DNA of 64,000 nucleotides from Paenibacillus sp. CAA11 (lineage in GTDB: Bacteria > Bacillota > Bacilli > Paenibacillales > Paenibacillaceae): contig NZ_CP028922.1 in assembly GCF_003060825.1 (NCBI RefSeq), positions 1,226,501 through 1,290,500 of the forward strand, written 5' to 3'. Position numbers and translations under genes: made by a program. Every line of letters begins with the position of its first letter. Positions within the stretch are counted from its first letter, which is position 1. The notes beneath the pieces are model-generated. The model made no database searches, was not told the origin of the DNA, and saw only the letters and a program-made list of their open reading frames with translations. Positions 26,037-34,836 of this stretch are shown here, piece by piece.

Positions 26037-26375
26037 TTATTCCGTGTGCAGTGCTCTCTTCATCTGCACAATTTTGGTGCTGGCAATATGGTTGCATTTG
26101 GGAACATGACGTTTTAAGAAGGGGACGACATCCTCTAAATAGTCTTCAACTTTCTTGAGCGGCTCATGTTCAGGAATATTCAGAATAAATTTAGCGAGTA
26201 CCCGGGTTTCCAAGGACCAGTTGGCGGGGTTACGGACAGGCTTGTCGATCGACACAATCTGCTCTGTGATAATCTCGCCCAGCAGCTGCCGTAATTCATC
26301 TTCAATAAAATGTTCATAGTTCTCTTCATCAGGTACTCTCAGCAAGCATTCTGCATAAGTGATGACTTCAATCAC
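26037..26375 (-). CDS. Hypothetical protein (112 aa)
   Basis: A small soluble protein with a cysteine near the N-terminus (ITYAECLLRVPDEE) and a KHVPKC segment near the end. Family not recognised. The frame is open further upstream to a TTG at 26417, but a perfect TATAAT lies at 26409-26414 on the minus strand, so the transcript would start after that codon. The GTG at 26375 with GGGAG about 10 nt upstream is therefore preferred. Confidence 0.5.
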   Translation of the reverse strand: MIEVITYAECLLRVPDEENYEHFIEDELRQLLGEIITEQIVSIDKPVRNPANWSLETRVLAKFILNIPEHEPLKKVEDYLEDVVPFLKRHVPKCNHIASTKIVQMKRALHTE

Positions 26376-26408
26376 GGCTAATCGTCTCCCTGTATTTAAT
26401 TCCCCCCT

Positions 26409-26414
26409 ATTATA
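26409..26414 (-). promoter_or_regulatory. -10 element of the 26037-26375 gene
   Basis: A perfect TATAAT on the minus strand, 33 nt before the preferred GTG start. No clear -35 was found. Confidence 0.4.
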
Positions 26415-26443
26415 CAATAATTAAAGTTTAAATGGCTTGATAA

Positions 26444-27166
26444 TCAGGACTGAACAGTCTGGCGGGCGATTTGTAAGGCCGATGCGGCGCGGGGCCATCC
26501 TGTATAGAAGGCCAGATGGGTAAGGGCTTCAATAAGCTCCTCCTGTGTCAGCCCATTCTCCCTGGCCAGCTGCAGATGGAAAGGCACCTGCTCGGTCAGG
26601 CCGCTTGCGACTAGTGCGGCCACGGTCACCAGGCTGCGGTCGCGCTTGCCGAGCTGTTCCCTCTGCCATACTTCTCCGAATAACAGCTCCTCGGTATAAC
26701 GGGCGAAGTCTGGGGCTATATCGCCAAAGCTCTCGCGGGCCGTGGAGCGGATTTCGCGGGGTGAAGTTTTGCCGGCAGGACGTGAGAGCATCTGGGCAAC
26801 ACCGTTCCCAAAGGTCCAGTCTTCATACTCCGAACCTACCAAGACAACAAATACATCCTGCGGCCTAATTCCGGCCGTGCTGGCCAGCTGTTCGGCTAAT
26901 TCGGCATAGAAGCTTGTCTTCTGCGCCTGAGCTCTGCCGGATTTCAGCGTGATCTGAATATAGAGCAGCCCGTCGCTTCGTTCAATGTCCAAGTAATTTG
27001 GACTGTAGTAAAATTCGTGCCTTTGGTGGGCGTGAAACACCTGAAAATAGTCTTCCTTTGGTACATTTAAATGTGCAATCAATGCCTTCATAATAGTTTC
27101 GCTAATCTCAGACAACTGCTGGGGACTGTATTGGTTTTTCAAATAGCTTACTCTGATAAATGGCAT
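26444..27166 (-). CDS. Tautomerase-carboxymuconolactone decarboxylase fusion
   Basis: A 240-residue two-domain protein. Residues 1-about 125 are a tautomerase-superfamily (4-OT/MSAD-like) domain beginning MPFIRVSYLKN; after Met removal the proline is the catalytic base. The ATG at 27166 is therefore chosen: AGGAGG is 9 nt before it, and the ATG three codons earlier would bury the proline. Residues about 145-235 are a carboxymuconolactone decarboxylase (AhpD-like) domain (VWQREQLGKRDRSLVTVAALVA, EELIEALTHLAFYTGWPRA), without the redox CxxC of AhpD. The two activities could act in sequence on an aromatic ring-cleavage product; the substrate is unknown. A LysR regulator is divergent. Confidence 0.8.
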   Translation of the reverse strand: MPFIRVSYLKNQYSPQQLSEISETIMKALIAHLNVPKEDYFQVFHAHQRHEFYYSPNYLDIERSDGLLYIQITLKSGRAQAQKTSFYAELAEQLASTAGIRPQDVFVVLVGSEYEDWTFGNGVAQMLSRPAGKTSPREIRSTARESFGDIAPDFARYTEELLFGEVWQREQLGKRDRSLVTVAALVASGLTEQVPFHLQLARENGLTQEELIEALTHLAFYTGWPRAASALQIARQTVQS

Positions 27167-27229
27167 AGGGTGCATCCTCCTCTTGGTGTGCTGCCCTTAT
27201 TGTAGATCCGTTCAATTCATTTGTATAAT

Positions 27230-27247
27230 TGATTAATATTATAATCA
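27230..27247. promoter_or_regulatory. LysR-type operator in the divergent promoter
   Basis: TGATTA (27230-27235) and TAATCA (27242-27247) form a perfect inverted repeat with a 6-nt AT-only centre. The size and position between the LysR gene and its divergent target fit an LTTR recognition site. Confidence 0.5.
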
Positions 27248-27278
27248 TGTTCAATAATATCGATAAAGAGGTGAGTAG

Positions 27279-28169
27279 ATGGATTTAAGAGAGCTGACTG
27301 CATTCCAGACGATTATTCAGGAAGGCACTTTTTCCAAGGCGGCTGCCAAGCTGAATTATGCACAATCCACCATCACCAATCAGATTCAGCGCCTTGAGAA
27401 GGAGCTGGGGATCCCGCTGTTCAAGCGGGGGTGGGAGGCTGAGCTGACGCCTGCGGGAATGATCTTTGCCGGTGAAGTGGATCAGCTGATTCAGCACTGG
27501 CTCCAGGTTAAGGACCAGGCAAAGGCGCTGGAGCGAGAAGAGATCGGCAGCTTAAGGGTTGGGACCGTAGAGATGTTAAGCCACCAGGTGCTGCCTAACG
27601 TGCTGCGTCGGTTTCAGGAATACAAGCCCAGAATAGCATGTCACTTTGTAGTGGGGAACACCCAGTGCTTAACAGCAAGGATGCTTCAGAATGAGCTGGA
27701 TTTTGCTATTTGCGGGGAGCCTGAGGATATAGCACGATTTTATTTTGAACCACTGTATGAAGAGCGGATTACCTTTATCGCAGCCCAAGATCACCCTCTA
27801 GCTCAGGGGAAGGGCATCCGGTTTGAAGAGCTGCTGGATTATCCAGTCATCGTCGGAGGTCCTTCCTGCTTATATCATTTACGGCTGGCCCGCAGATTGG
27901 CGCGCAGCCCGAAGATGCCACTCCTACATACAGTAAGCCAAATTTCAGCCATACCAGGGTTTGTTGCACAGGTGCCGTCCGTAGGAGCTGTTCTTGATTC
28001 TGTGCCGCTGCCAGATGGAGTGGTCAAACTGGACGCAGAACTCCAAGACGAAGCAATACCGGTGGGCTTGCTTCATCTGCGCAAGGATCATTACAACTCC
28101 TCGTTCATAAGTCTAATTGCTGAACTTGTCCGGGAGGAGCTGGGGAATAAGAGGCCAAATGGATTTTAA
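27279..28169 (+). CDS. LysR-family transcriptional regulator
   Basis: A 296-residue LTTR. The N-terminal winged HTH is residues 1-60 (LRELTAFQTIIQEGTFSKAA then AKLNYAQSTITNQIQRLEKE). The C-terminal effector-binding domain has the usual two-lobe pattern (GSLRVGTVEML, ELDFAICGEP). AGAGGTGAG precedes the ATG. It is divergent from the tautomerase-CMD gene and probably controls it through the palindrome in the shared promoter; the effector is likely an aromatic acid or the substrate of that enzyme, which is inference. Confidence 0.88.
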   Translation: MDLRELTAFQTIIQEGTFSKAAAKLNYAQSTITNQIQRLEKELGIPLFKRGWEAELTPAGMIFAGEVDQLIQHWLQVKDQAKALEREEIGSLRVGTVEMLSHQVLPNVLRRFQEYKPRIACHFVVGNTQCLTARMLQNELDFAICGEPEDIARFYFEPLYEERITFIAAQDHPLAQGKGIRFEELLDYPVIVGGPSCLYHLRLARRLARSPKMPLLHTVSQISAIPGFVAQVPSVGAVLDSVPLPDGVVKLDAELQDEAIPVGLLHLRKDHYNSSFISLIAELVREELGNKRPNGF

Positions 28170-28200
28170 GTGCATTAAGTCAAGAAAGATTGGGAACGAA

Positions 28201-28217
28201 GGTCAAAAAAGGTCAAA
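28201..28217 (+). promoter_or_regulatory. CtsR operator
   Basis: GGTCAAA-AAA-GGTCAAA is a perfect tandem heptad with a 3-nt gap, which is the CtsR recognition sequence. It lies 155 nt before the hsp20 start and downstream of the LysR gene. CtsR is the repressor of class III heat-shock genes in Gram-positive bacteria. Confidence 0.85.
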
Positions 28218-28372
28218 TTAATGGATTGCGGTTTCTATTTCTGTGAAATCAACCGTAATTGAAAATTATTACTTCTTACGGCCTCTAACCGTCGTTGAGT
28301 GCTGCTAAGCCAAAGATTATAATTAAAGCTGTAAGTAATCAATATTCAACCAAAGAGAAGGAGCTGATTTCT

Positions 28373-28816
28373 ATGTTTGATCTGATTCCATTCCGCAGAC
28401 GGAGCGAGGACCCATTCGGACAAATGCTGAAATCCTTCAATGAGATGGTTGAGGATCACTGGCTTACTCCATTTGGCAGCAATACTCAATCATTCCGCAC
28501 GGATATCCGCGAGGAGAAGGATAAATATGTGGTGGAGGCCGAGCTTCCGGGCATTGCCAAGGACGACATCGAGATTGATGTCAGCAATAATTATTTGACT
28601 ATACGCGCTAAGCGCAACGAATACCATGAAGAGAAGGACGATTCCAACAATTTCATTCGCAAAGAACGTCGTACCGGCGAGTTTGTCCGCCGCTTCTATG
28701 TAGAGCAGATTGACGAGGACGGCATTAAGGCTAAGCTGGAAGGCGGCGTGCTGAAGCTTGAAATTCCTAAGCGCCCAGGCGATGATCGGAGCCGCAAGCA
28801 AATACAGATAGACTAA
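28373..28816 (+). CDS. hsp20: Small heat-shock protein, Hsp20 family
   Basis: A 147-residue alpha-crystallin-type chaperone that holds unfolding proteins. The alpha-crystallin domain (residues about 40-135) shows FRTDIREEKDKYVVEAELPG, LTIRAKRNE and the conserved GVLKLEIPKR with the A/G-x-L motif, and a C-terminal KQIQID resembles the I-x-I oligomerisation tail. The ATG at 28373 has AAGGAG upstream; the longer open frame starts without one. The perfect CtsR box upstream predicts heat induction. Confidence 0.9.
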   Translation: MFDLIPFRRRSEDPFGQMLKSFNEMVEDHWLTPFGSNTQSFRTDIREEKDKYVVEAELPGIAKDDIEIDVSNNYLTIRAKRNEYHEEKDDSNNFIRKERRTGEFVRRFYVEQIDEDGIKAKLEGGVLKLEIPKRPGDDRSRKQIQID

Positions 28817-28832
28817 TAGAATTTGTTATATG

Positions 28833-28859
28833 AGAGCAGGACGAATGTCGTCCTGCTCT
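28833..28859 (+). terminator. Hairpin after hsp20
   Basis: A 12-bp perfect stem, AGAGCAGGACGA/TCGTCCTGCTCT, has a 3-nt loop and is followed by TGCTGTGTTG, a weak T-tract. Confidence 0.65.
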
Positions 28860-28947
28860 TGCTGTGTTGCAGAACATGAACTTTCTCGTTGATGAAGTAT
28901 ATACACAAGTATTGCGATTGCGGCCGGAAGCAAGCCTTTGTTCATTC

Positions 28948-28956
28948 TGCTATAAT
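28948..28956 (+). promoter_or_regulatory. Extended -10 promoter of deoR
   Basis: TGC-TATAAT is a perfect extended -10 element about 70 nt upstream of the deoR start. It would place the transcript start after the longer upstream reading frame, supporting the shorter gene. Confidence 0.5.
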
Positions 28957-29025
28957 AACGGAGCAGAAGTTGACGGCCAGGCTTGTAAATTCGGAAGAAG
29001 CCTATCAGAGGAGCGAGTAGAACGG

Positions 29026-29961
29026 ATGGAAGATGAGAAGCAGCGATTAAGCATTGAGGCGGCAAGGTTATACTATATGGCAGATTACAGCCAGCAGGAG
29101 ATCGCTTCTCGGCTTGGCGTGTCACGCCCAACGGTTTCACGGCTGCTGCAATATGCCAAGGAACAAGGCTATGTCCAGATCAGCATCGTGGACCCGCTGG
29201 AGGATTTGGACATGCTGTCATCGGAGATTGAGAAGAAGTATAGGCTGGATCATGTCCGGGTTTGCTATTCTCCGCAGAATGAGTACCGAGAGATTCAGAA
29301 GAGAATCAGTAAATCTGCTGCCGAGTACCTGTATGAGACCGTACAGGATATGGATATTATCGGCGTGACTTGGGGGAGAACACTACATGCTATTGCCCAG
29401 CAGCTGCGGCAAAAGCCGGTTAGAGGTGTCGAAGTGGTGCAGCTTAAAGGCGGGGTCAGCCATTCTCATGTGAATACTTATGCAGCCGAAACCGTAAATC
29501 TGTTCGCAGAGGCTTTTCATACCGTGGCCCGTTATTTGCCTCTGCCCGTCGTGTTCGATACCGTGGAGGTCAAACGCATGGTTGAGGAAGATCGGCATAT
29601 TCAGCGAATTATTGAGCTAGGGAGAAAAGCCAATATAGCTGTATTTACCGTAGGGACGGTCAAAGAGGATGCGCTGCTGTTCAGACTGGGGTATTTTAAT
29701 GAGGAAGAACAGAAGCTGCTGCAGCAGAAGGGGGTCGCTGATATTTGCTCCCGTTTCTTTGATGCCAAGGGAGCGCTGTGCAGCGAAGCGATTAATAACC
29801 GTACGGTCGGTATTGACCTGCATGATCTTCGTGATAAAGAGAAGGCCATCCTTGTTGCTGGAGGGCAGCGCAAGATTGAGGCAATTCAGGCGGCGCTGGC
29901 AGGCAGATATGCGAATATTTTAGTAACCGATCAATATACGGCGCAGGCGCTGCTTCAATAA
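29026..29961 (+). CDS. deoR: Deoxyribonucleoside regulator, SorC/DeoR family
   Basis: A 311-residue SorC-family repressor. The N-terminal HTH (ARLYYMADYSQQEIASRLGV, SRPTVSRLLQYAKEQGYV) is followed by the sugar-binding domain, which has the family GVTWGRTLHAIAQQL and a late GIDLHDLRDKEKAILVAGG. In B. subtilis DeoR represses dra-nupC-pdp and responds to deoxyribose-5-phosphate. The ATG at 29026 follows GAGGAG (12 nt), and the extended -10 promoter lies between this start and the upstream frame. It is the first gene before deoC, and its operator candidate is at 29986-30025. Confidence 0.88.
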   Translation: MEDEKQRLSIEAARLYYMADYSQQEIASRLGVSRPTVSRLLQYAKEQGYVQISIVDPLEDLDMLSSEIEKKYRLDHVRVCYSPQNEYREIQKRISKSAAEYLYETVQDMDIIGVTWGRTLHAIAQQLRQKPVRGVEVVQLKGGVSHSHVNTYAAETVNLFAEAFHTVARYLPLPVVFDTVEVKRMVEEDRHIQRIIELGRKANIAVFTVGTVKEDALLFRLGYFNEEEQKLLQQKGVADICSRFFDAKGALCSEAINNRTVGIDLHDLRDKEKAILVAGGQRKIEAIQAALAGRYANILVTDQYTAQALLQ

Positions 29962-29964
29962 TGG

Positions 29965-29980
29965 AAGTAAGCGCAAACAA
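29965..29980 (+). promoter_or_regulatory. cre site before deoC
   Basis: AAGTAAGCGCAAACAA fits the CcpA consensus WTGNAANCGNWNNCAW at 15 of 16 positions. Glucose repression of the dra operon through CcpA is known in B. subtilis. Confidence 0.5.
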
Positions 29981-29985
29981 ATGCT

Positions 29986-30025
29986 TGTGAACATACTTTC
30001 AATTATTGTTTTACATGTGTTCACA
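29986..30025 (+). promoter_or_regulatory. DeoR-type operator pair
   Basis: TGTGAACA (29986-29993) and TGTTCACA (30018-30025) are a perfect 8-bp inverted pair 32 bp apart. One half lies upstream of -35, the other inside the -35/-10 spacer of the deoC promoter. Spaced half-sites are also used by B. subtilis DeoR. Confidence 0.55.
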
Positions 30026-30038
30026 GGCGTGATACGAT
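30010..30038 (+). promoter_or_regulatory. deoC operon promoter
   Basis: TTTACA (30010-30015) is followed after 17 bp by TACGAT (30033-30038), 48 nt before deoC. Confidence 0.5.
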
Positions 30039-30085
30039 ACGGATATAGATTAAACCTTAGGTCACTATAAAGGAGAGAGCAAATC

Positions 30086-30751
30086 ATGGAAATAGCTAAT
30101 CTCATTGATCATACGCTGCTTCGTGCGGATGCTTCACAGGCTGAGATCCAAAAAATAACCGAGGAAGCGAAAAAATATAGCTTTGCATCGGTATGTGTAA
30201 ATCCGACGTGGGTGTCTTATGCGGCAGCTCAGCTTGCAGGAACCCCTGTAAAGGTGTGCACAGTGATCGGATTTCCTCTGGGAGCGAACACTCCGGAAGT
30301 AAAGGCCTTTGAGGCTCAGAACGCTATTGCGAATGGCGCAGGGGAAGTTGATATGGTCGTTAATATCGGTGCAATCAAGAGCGGTGATTTCGAACTGGTT
30401 GAACGTGATATTAAAGCTGTAGTTGATGCGGCAGCCGGTAAGGCACTGGTTAAAGTAATTATAGAGACCTGCCTCTTAACTGATGAGGAGAAGGTACGTG
30501 CTTGTGAGCTGTCTGTCAAGGCCGGTGCAGACTTCGTGAAGACTTCTACGGGCTTCTCTACCGGGGGAGCAACTCCTGAAGATGTGGCCCTTATGCGCAA
30601 GACCGTTGGACCGAATGTGGGCGTGAAGGCTTCCGGCGGCGTCCGCAGTCTCGAAGATTTGCAGGCTATGGTGAATGCAGGAGCCACACGGATCGGGGCT
30701 AGCTCCGGAGTGAAGATCATGGAAGGCGGCCAATCCACCGCTTCTTACTAA
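30086..30751 (+). CDS. deoC: Deoxyribose-phosphate aldolase
   Basis: A 221-residue class I aldolase that splits 2-deoxyribose-5-phosphate into glyceraldehyde-3-phosphate and acetaldehyde. The Schiff-base lysine is K152 in DFVKTSTGF, and the second active-site segment GVKASGGVR is intact, as is the [10 protein letters not shown]-terminus. AAGGAGAG precedes the ATG. First gene of the catabolic operon under DeoR/CcpA-type control elements. Confidence 0.95.
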   Translation: MEIANLIDHTLLRADASQAEIQKITEEAKKYSFASVCVNPTWVSYAAAQLAGTPVKVCTVIGFPLGANTPEVKAFEAQNAIANGAGEVDMVVNIGAIKSGDFELVERDIKAVVDAAAGKALVKVIIETCLLTDEEKVRACELSVKAGADFVKTSTGFSTGGATPEDVALMRKTVGPNVGVKASGGVRSLEDLQAMVNAGATRIGASSGVKIMEGGQSTASY

Positions 30752-30799
30752 GCCTAATGTTTAAACAGCCGGCCATTGGAATATTCCATCAGGGAGTGA

Positions 30800-31207
<408 letters not shown>

Positions 31208-31243
31208 GTCCTTAGGTTAAGGACGTTTCTTTCTCCACCCCGA

Positions 31244-31258
31244 TGTAAGCGTTTAACA
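31244..31258 (+). promoter_or_regulatory. cre-like site between cdd and nupC
   Basis: TGTAAGCGTTTAACA has the same 15-bp layout (TGTAAnCGnTTwACA) as the site before the Gan-like operon. It lies 36 nt before the nupC start and may add local carbon control. Confidence 0.4.
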
Positions 31259-31294
31259 GAAATTCCAAAATGTTAAAAATGGGAGAAGATAAAG

Positions 31295-32473
31295 TTGAAA
31301 TACATCATTGGGCTTGCCGGAATCGTACTGGTCTTTCTCTTGGCCTTTGTAGCCAGCAGTGATCGTAAACGGATCAGATACCGCCCACTCATCGTCATGA
31401 TTGTGCTTCAAGCCATTTTGGCCTTTGTGCTATTGAACACTGGGGTCGGATCATTTCTTATTGGCGGTTTTGCCTCGACATTTGAACATCTGCTTAGCTA
31501 TGCCGCGGAAGGCGTGAACTTTGTGTTTGGCGGACTGGCTAATGTGAATGAGGCCCCGTTCTTTCTGAATGTGCTTCTGCCCATCGTATTTATTTCGGCA
31601 TTGATCGGGATATTGCAGTATATCAAAGTTCTGCCGTTTATCATTAAGTACATTGGTCTTGTCCTAAGCAAAGTGAATGGCATGGGCAAGCTGGAATCTT
31701 TCAATGCCGTTGCTTCTGCAATTCTGGGACAGTCCGAGGTCTTCATCTCGGTGAAAAAACAGCTCGGCGCGATGCCGCGCCATAGGCTGTACACGCTGTG
31801 CGCTTCGGCAATGTCTACGGTGTCCATGTCGATTGTGGGCGCCTATATGGAATTGATTAAGCCGGAATACGTAGTCACTGCTCTGGTGCTTAATTTGTTT
31901 GGCGGATTCATTATTGCATCAATCATTAACCCTTACGAGGTTGATCCTAAGGAAGATATCTTGGAAATTCAAGAAGAAGAAAAACAGTCCTTTTTTGAAA
32001 TGCTCGGCGAATATATTATGGATGGATTCAAAGTAGCGACAACTGTGGCAGCCATGCTTATTGGGTTCGTAGCATTGATCGCTATGATCAACGGCATTTT
32101 CAGCGGCATCTTTGGAATCAGCTTCCAGGACCTGCTCGGCTACATTTTCGCACCATTCGCTTTCCTAATGGGTATCCCATGGGGGGATGCGGTTCAGGCC
32201 GGCAGCATTATGGCGACCAAGATGGTATCCAACGAGTTCGTAGCGATGACTACGTTGACGAATGCAACCGGGTTGTCTGCACGCGCGATCGGGATTGTTT
32301 CGGTATTCCTCGTCTCCTTTGCCAACTTCTCTTCGATTGGGATTATTGCCGGTGCAGTCAAGGGACTGCACAGCAAGCAAGGGAACGAAGTCGCCCGGTT
32401 TGGTCTGAAGCTGCTGTATGGCGCAACCTTGGTGAGTGTGCTTTCGGCGACAATAGCAGGCCTGTTTATGTAA
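31295..32473 (+). CDS. nupC: Nucleoside:cation symporter, NupC/CNT family
   Basis: A 392-residue concentrative nucleoside transporter that takes up (deoxy)pyrimidine nucleosides. It has about nine hydrophobic segments and the CNT motifs [13 protein letters not shown] (about 147-159) and [23 protein letters not shown] (Q/GxxE family signatures). It starts with TTG, with GGGAGAAG upstream. It follows cdd in the deo operon. Confidence 0.9.
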   Translation: MKYIIGLAGIVLVFLLAFVASSDRKRIRYRPLIVMIVLQAILAFVLLNTGVGSFLIGGFASTFEHLLSYAAEGVNFVFGGLANVNEAPFFLNVLLPIVFISALIGILQYIKVLPFIIKYIGLVLSKVNGMGKLESFNAVASAILGQSEVFISVKKQLGAMPRHRLYTLCASAMSTVSMSIVGAYMELIKPEYVVTALVLNLFGGFIIASIINPYEVDPKEDILEIQEEEKQSFFEMLGEYIMDGFKVATTVAAMLIGFVALIAMINGIFSGIFGISFQDLLGYIFAPFAFLMGIPWGDAVQAGSIMATKMVSNEFVAMTTLTNATGLSARAIGIVSVFLVSFANFSSIGIIAGAVKGLHSKQGNEVARFGLKLLYGATLVSVLSATIAGLFM

Positions 32474-32516
32474 CAGAAAGATGAATGAATAACCGACGAA
32501 GGAGCGAAAATCAACC

Positions 32517-33818
32517 ATGAGAATGGTAGATCTTATAGCCAAGAAACGGGATGGCAAGGAACTTAGTAAAGAGGAAATTGATTTTATTATACAGGGCTAT
32601 ACGAAGGGAGAGATCCCCGACTATCAGGTTAGTGCCATGGCCATGGCGATTTACTTCCAGGATATGACGCCTCGTGAACGTGCTGACCTGACGATGGCCA
32701 TGGTGAATTCAGGCGATACGATTGATTTGTCCGCGATTGAGGGCGTTAAGGTAGATAAACACTCTACAGGCGGCGTAGGGGATACCACTACTTTGGTGCT
32801 GGCTCCTCTCGTAGCTGCGCTGGATATCCCGGTAGCGAAGATGTCAGGCCGTGGGCTTGGACATACCGGAGGAACGATCGACAAGCTGGAAGCGATTCAA
32901 GGATTCCATGTGGAAATTACAGAAGATGAGTTCGTGAAGCTGGTGAATGATTCTAAGATTGCGGTGATTGGACAGACAGGCAACCTAACACCAGCGGACA
33001 AGAAACTGTATGCCCTTCGGGACGTGACTGCCACGGTTAATTCGATTCCGCTGATTGCAAGCTCTATTATGAGCAAGAAGATCGCCGCCGGTTCCGATGC
33101 GATTGTCCTGGATGTAAAAACCGGGGCTGGGGCGTTTATGAAGACTGCTGAGGATGCAAGGGAACTGGCCAGCGCAATGGTCAGCATCGGCAATCAGGTT
33201 GGCCGCAAGACGATGGCTGTGATCTCGGATATGAGCCAGCCGCTGGGCTTTGCCATCGGCAACTCCCTCGAGGTCAAGGAAGCGATCGACACCTTGCGGG
33301 GTCAAGGGCCGAAGGATCTGGAGGAGCTGTGTCTTGCGCTTGGACGCCAAATGGTGTATTTGGCGGGCAAGGCGGCTTCGCTGGAGGAAGCCGAAGAGAA
33401 GCTGCGCGAAGTGATTCGCAGCGGCAAGGCGCTGGAGAAATTCAAGGAATTCCTCCGCAACCAGGGCGGAGATGATTCCGTGGTCGATCATCCAGAGAAG
33501 CTGCCTACCGCAGCGTACAAAATCGAAGTTCCAGCCAAGACGGATGGAGTGGTCGCCGAGATCGTCGCTGATGAAATCGGCACGGCGGCAATGCTGCTCG
33601 GAGCCGGACGGGCGACCAAGGAGTCTGAGATTGACTTAGCTGTTGGGCTTATGCTGAACAAGAAGGTCGGAGACAAGGTTAAGGCTGGTGAGTCACTGGT
33701 AACGATCCATGCCAATACCGAGAATGTGGATCAGGTGATGCAGAAGATTTACGACAACATTCGGATCGCAGACCATGCAGAGGCTCCTGTGTTGGTACAC
33801 GGGATTGTAACGGAATAG
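32517..33818 (+). CDS. pdp: Pyrimidine-nucleoside phosphorylase
   Basis: A 433-residue homodimeric phosphorylase that cleaves thymidine, deoxyuridine and uridine to base and (deoxy)ribose-1-phosphate. It begins [21 protein letters not shown] and has the glycosyltransferase family 3 motif [12 protein letters not shown] followed by [26 protein letters not shown] precedes the ATG. It ends the operon, which has no phosphopentomutase gene; that step must be encoded elsewhere. Confidence 0.95.
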   Translation: MRMVDLIAKKRDGKELSKEEIDFIIQGYTKGEIPDYQVSAMAMAIYFQDMTPRERADLTMAMVNSGDTIDLSAIEGVKVDKHSTGGVGDTTTLVLAPLVAALDIPVAKMSGRGLGHTGGTIDKLEAIQGFHVEITEDEFVKLVNDSKIAVIGQTGNLTPADKKLYALRDVTATVNSIPLIASSIMSKKIAAGSDAIVLDVKTGAGAFMKTAEDARELASAMVSIGNQVGRKTMAVISDMSQPLGFAIGNSLEVKEAIDTLRGQGPKDLEELCLALGRQMVYLAGKAASLEEAEEKLREVIRSGKALEKFKEFLRNQGGDDSVVDHPEKLPTAAYKIEVPAKTDGVVAEIVADEIGTAAMLLGAGRATKESEIDLAVGLMLNKKVGDKVKAGESLVTIHANTENVDQVMQKIYDNIRIADHAEAPVLVHGIVTE

Positions 33819-33834
33819 TTTCAAGTAGAAGTGA

Positions 33835-33870
33835 GAGGACCTGCAGTTAACCTGCAGGTCCTCTTCTTTA
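33835..33870 (+). terminator. Terminator of the deo operon
   Basis: A 12-bp perfect stem, GAGGACCTGCAG (33835-33846)/CTGCAGGTCCTC (33852-33863), is followed by TTCTTTA. Confidence 0.8.
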
Positions 33871-33944
33871 GCTATTTCATGATAATTTGCGGCAGAAAGC
33901 TTGTATATAGTTCTATCTTCTTAGGGCCTTTCTTGAAGAGTTCA

Positions 33945-33953
33945 TGATATAAT
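33945..33953 (+). promoter_or_regulatory. Extended -10 promoter of the RsbQ-like operon
   Basis: TGA-TATAAT is a perfect extended -10 element 46 nt before the preferred ATG. No sigma-B promoter was seen. Confidence 0.5.
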
Positions 33954-33999
33954 GTCAGGACAATATTGGACAGGCTTAAGGCTTTGAAAGGTGATTAAC

Positions 34000-34836
34000 A
34001 TGACAGTTGATGTCCTTAGACGAAATAATGTTCGTGTCATTGGCTCAGGCTCCAAGACCCTTGTCTTTGCTCATGGCTTTGGCTGTGATCAAGATATGTG
34101 GCGTTATATGGTTCCTGATTTTGAGAGCGATTACCGGATCGTTCTGTTTGATTATGTGGGCTCAGGCCAATCTCAAATTGACTATTATGACCCTGTAAAA
34201 TACAGCACATTGCAAGGCTATGCACAGGATGTTACAGAGATTATGAATACTCTGAAATTGGAGGATGCTGTCTTCGTCGGGCACTCGGTCAGCAGCATGA
34301 TCGGGATGCTGGCAGCGATCAGAAATCCCGGCTTCTTCGGCCGGATTGTAATGCTCGGTCCTTCTCCGCGCTACATTAACGACCTGCCTGAGTATTATGG
34401 GGGATTTGACCAGAGCGATATCGAAGAATTGCTTGAAATGATGCAAATGAACTTCATTGGCTGGGCCAGCTATATGGCGCCCATGGTCATGCAGAATCCG
34501 GAGAGAAAGGAATTAACCGAGGAGCTTGAGCGGAGTTTTTGCTCCAGGGACCCTCATATCGCCCGGCAATTTGCCGAGGTTACGTTCTACTCAGACTGCC
34601 GCTCAGAGCTTTCTAAATGTCCGGTCCCTTCTCTTATCCTTCAGTGCTCGGATGACAGCATAGCTCCCTTGGAGGTAGGCGATTACTTGCATGCGCAGCT
34701 TAAGAACAGCCAATTGATACAGATGACAGCCAAGGGGCATTATCCCCATTTAAGCCAGCCCCAAGAAACAAGCCGCTTGATCAGAGCGTATTTGACTACG
34801 ACGGAAGTCATGGAGAGATGCCAAGATCATGGATAA
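34000..34836 (+). CDS. rsbQ: RsbQ-like alpha/beta-hydrolase
   Basis: A 278-residue hydrolase closely resembling B. subtilis RsbQ, which supplies a small molecule or signal to the PAS-domain phosphatase RsbP in energy stress and is related to the plant KAI2/D14 receptors. The triad is S96 (VGHSVSSMIGM), D219 and H247 (AKGHYPHLS), with the same numbering as RsbQ once the ATG at 34000 is used. That start has AAAGGTGA upstream; a GTG three codons earlier lies within the ribosome-binding site. The stop overlaps by 8 nt the start of a PAS-GGDEF gene rather than an RsbP phosphatase, so the partner has a different output. Confidence 0.88.
   Translation: MTVDVLRRNNVRVIGSGSKTLVFAHGFGCDQDMWRYMVPDFESDYRIVLFDYVGSGQSQIDYYDPVKYSTLQGYAQDVTEIMNTLKLEDAVFVGHSVSSMIGMLAAIRNPGFFGRIVMLGPSPRYINDLPEYYGGFDQSDIEELLEMMQMNFIGWASYMAPMVMQNPERKELTEELERSFCSRDPHIARQFAEVTFYSDCRSELSKCPVPSLILQCSDDSIAPLEVGDYLHAQLKNSQLIQMTAKGHYPHLSQPQETSRLIRAYLTTTEVMERCQDHG

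Noticed and set aside
28290-28312. GAGTGCTGCTAA before hsp20, resembling half of a CIRCE element
   Set aside because: The matching TTAGCACTC half is missing and the half-site is interrupted; the CtsR box explains heat control better.
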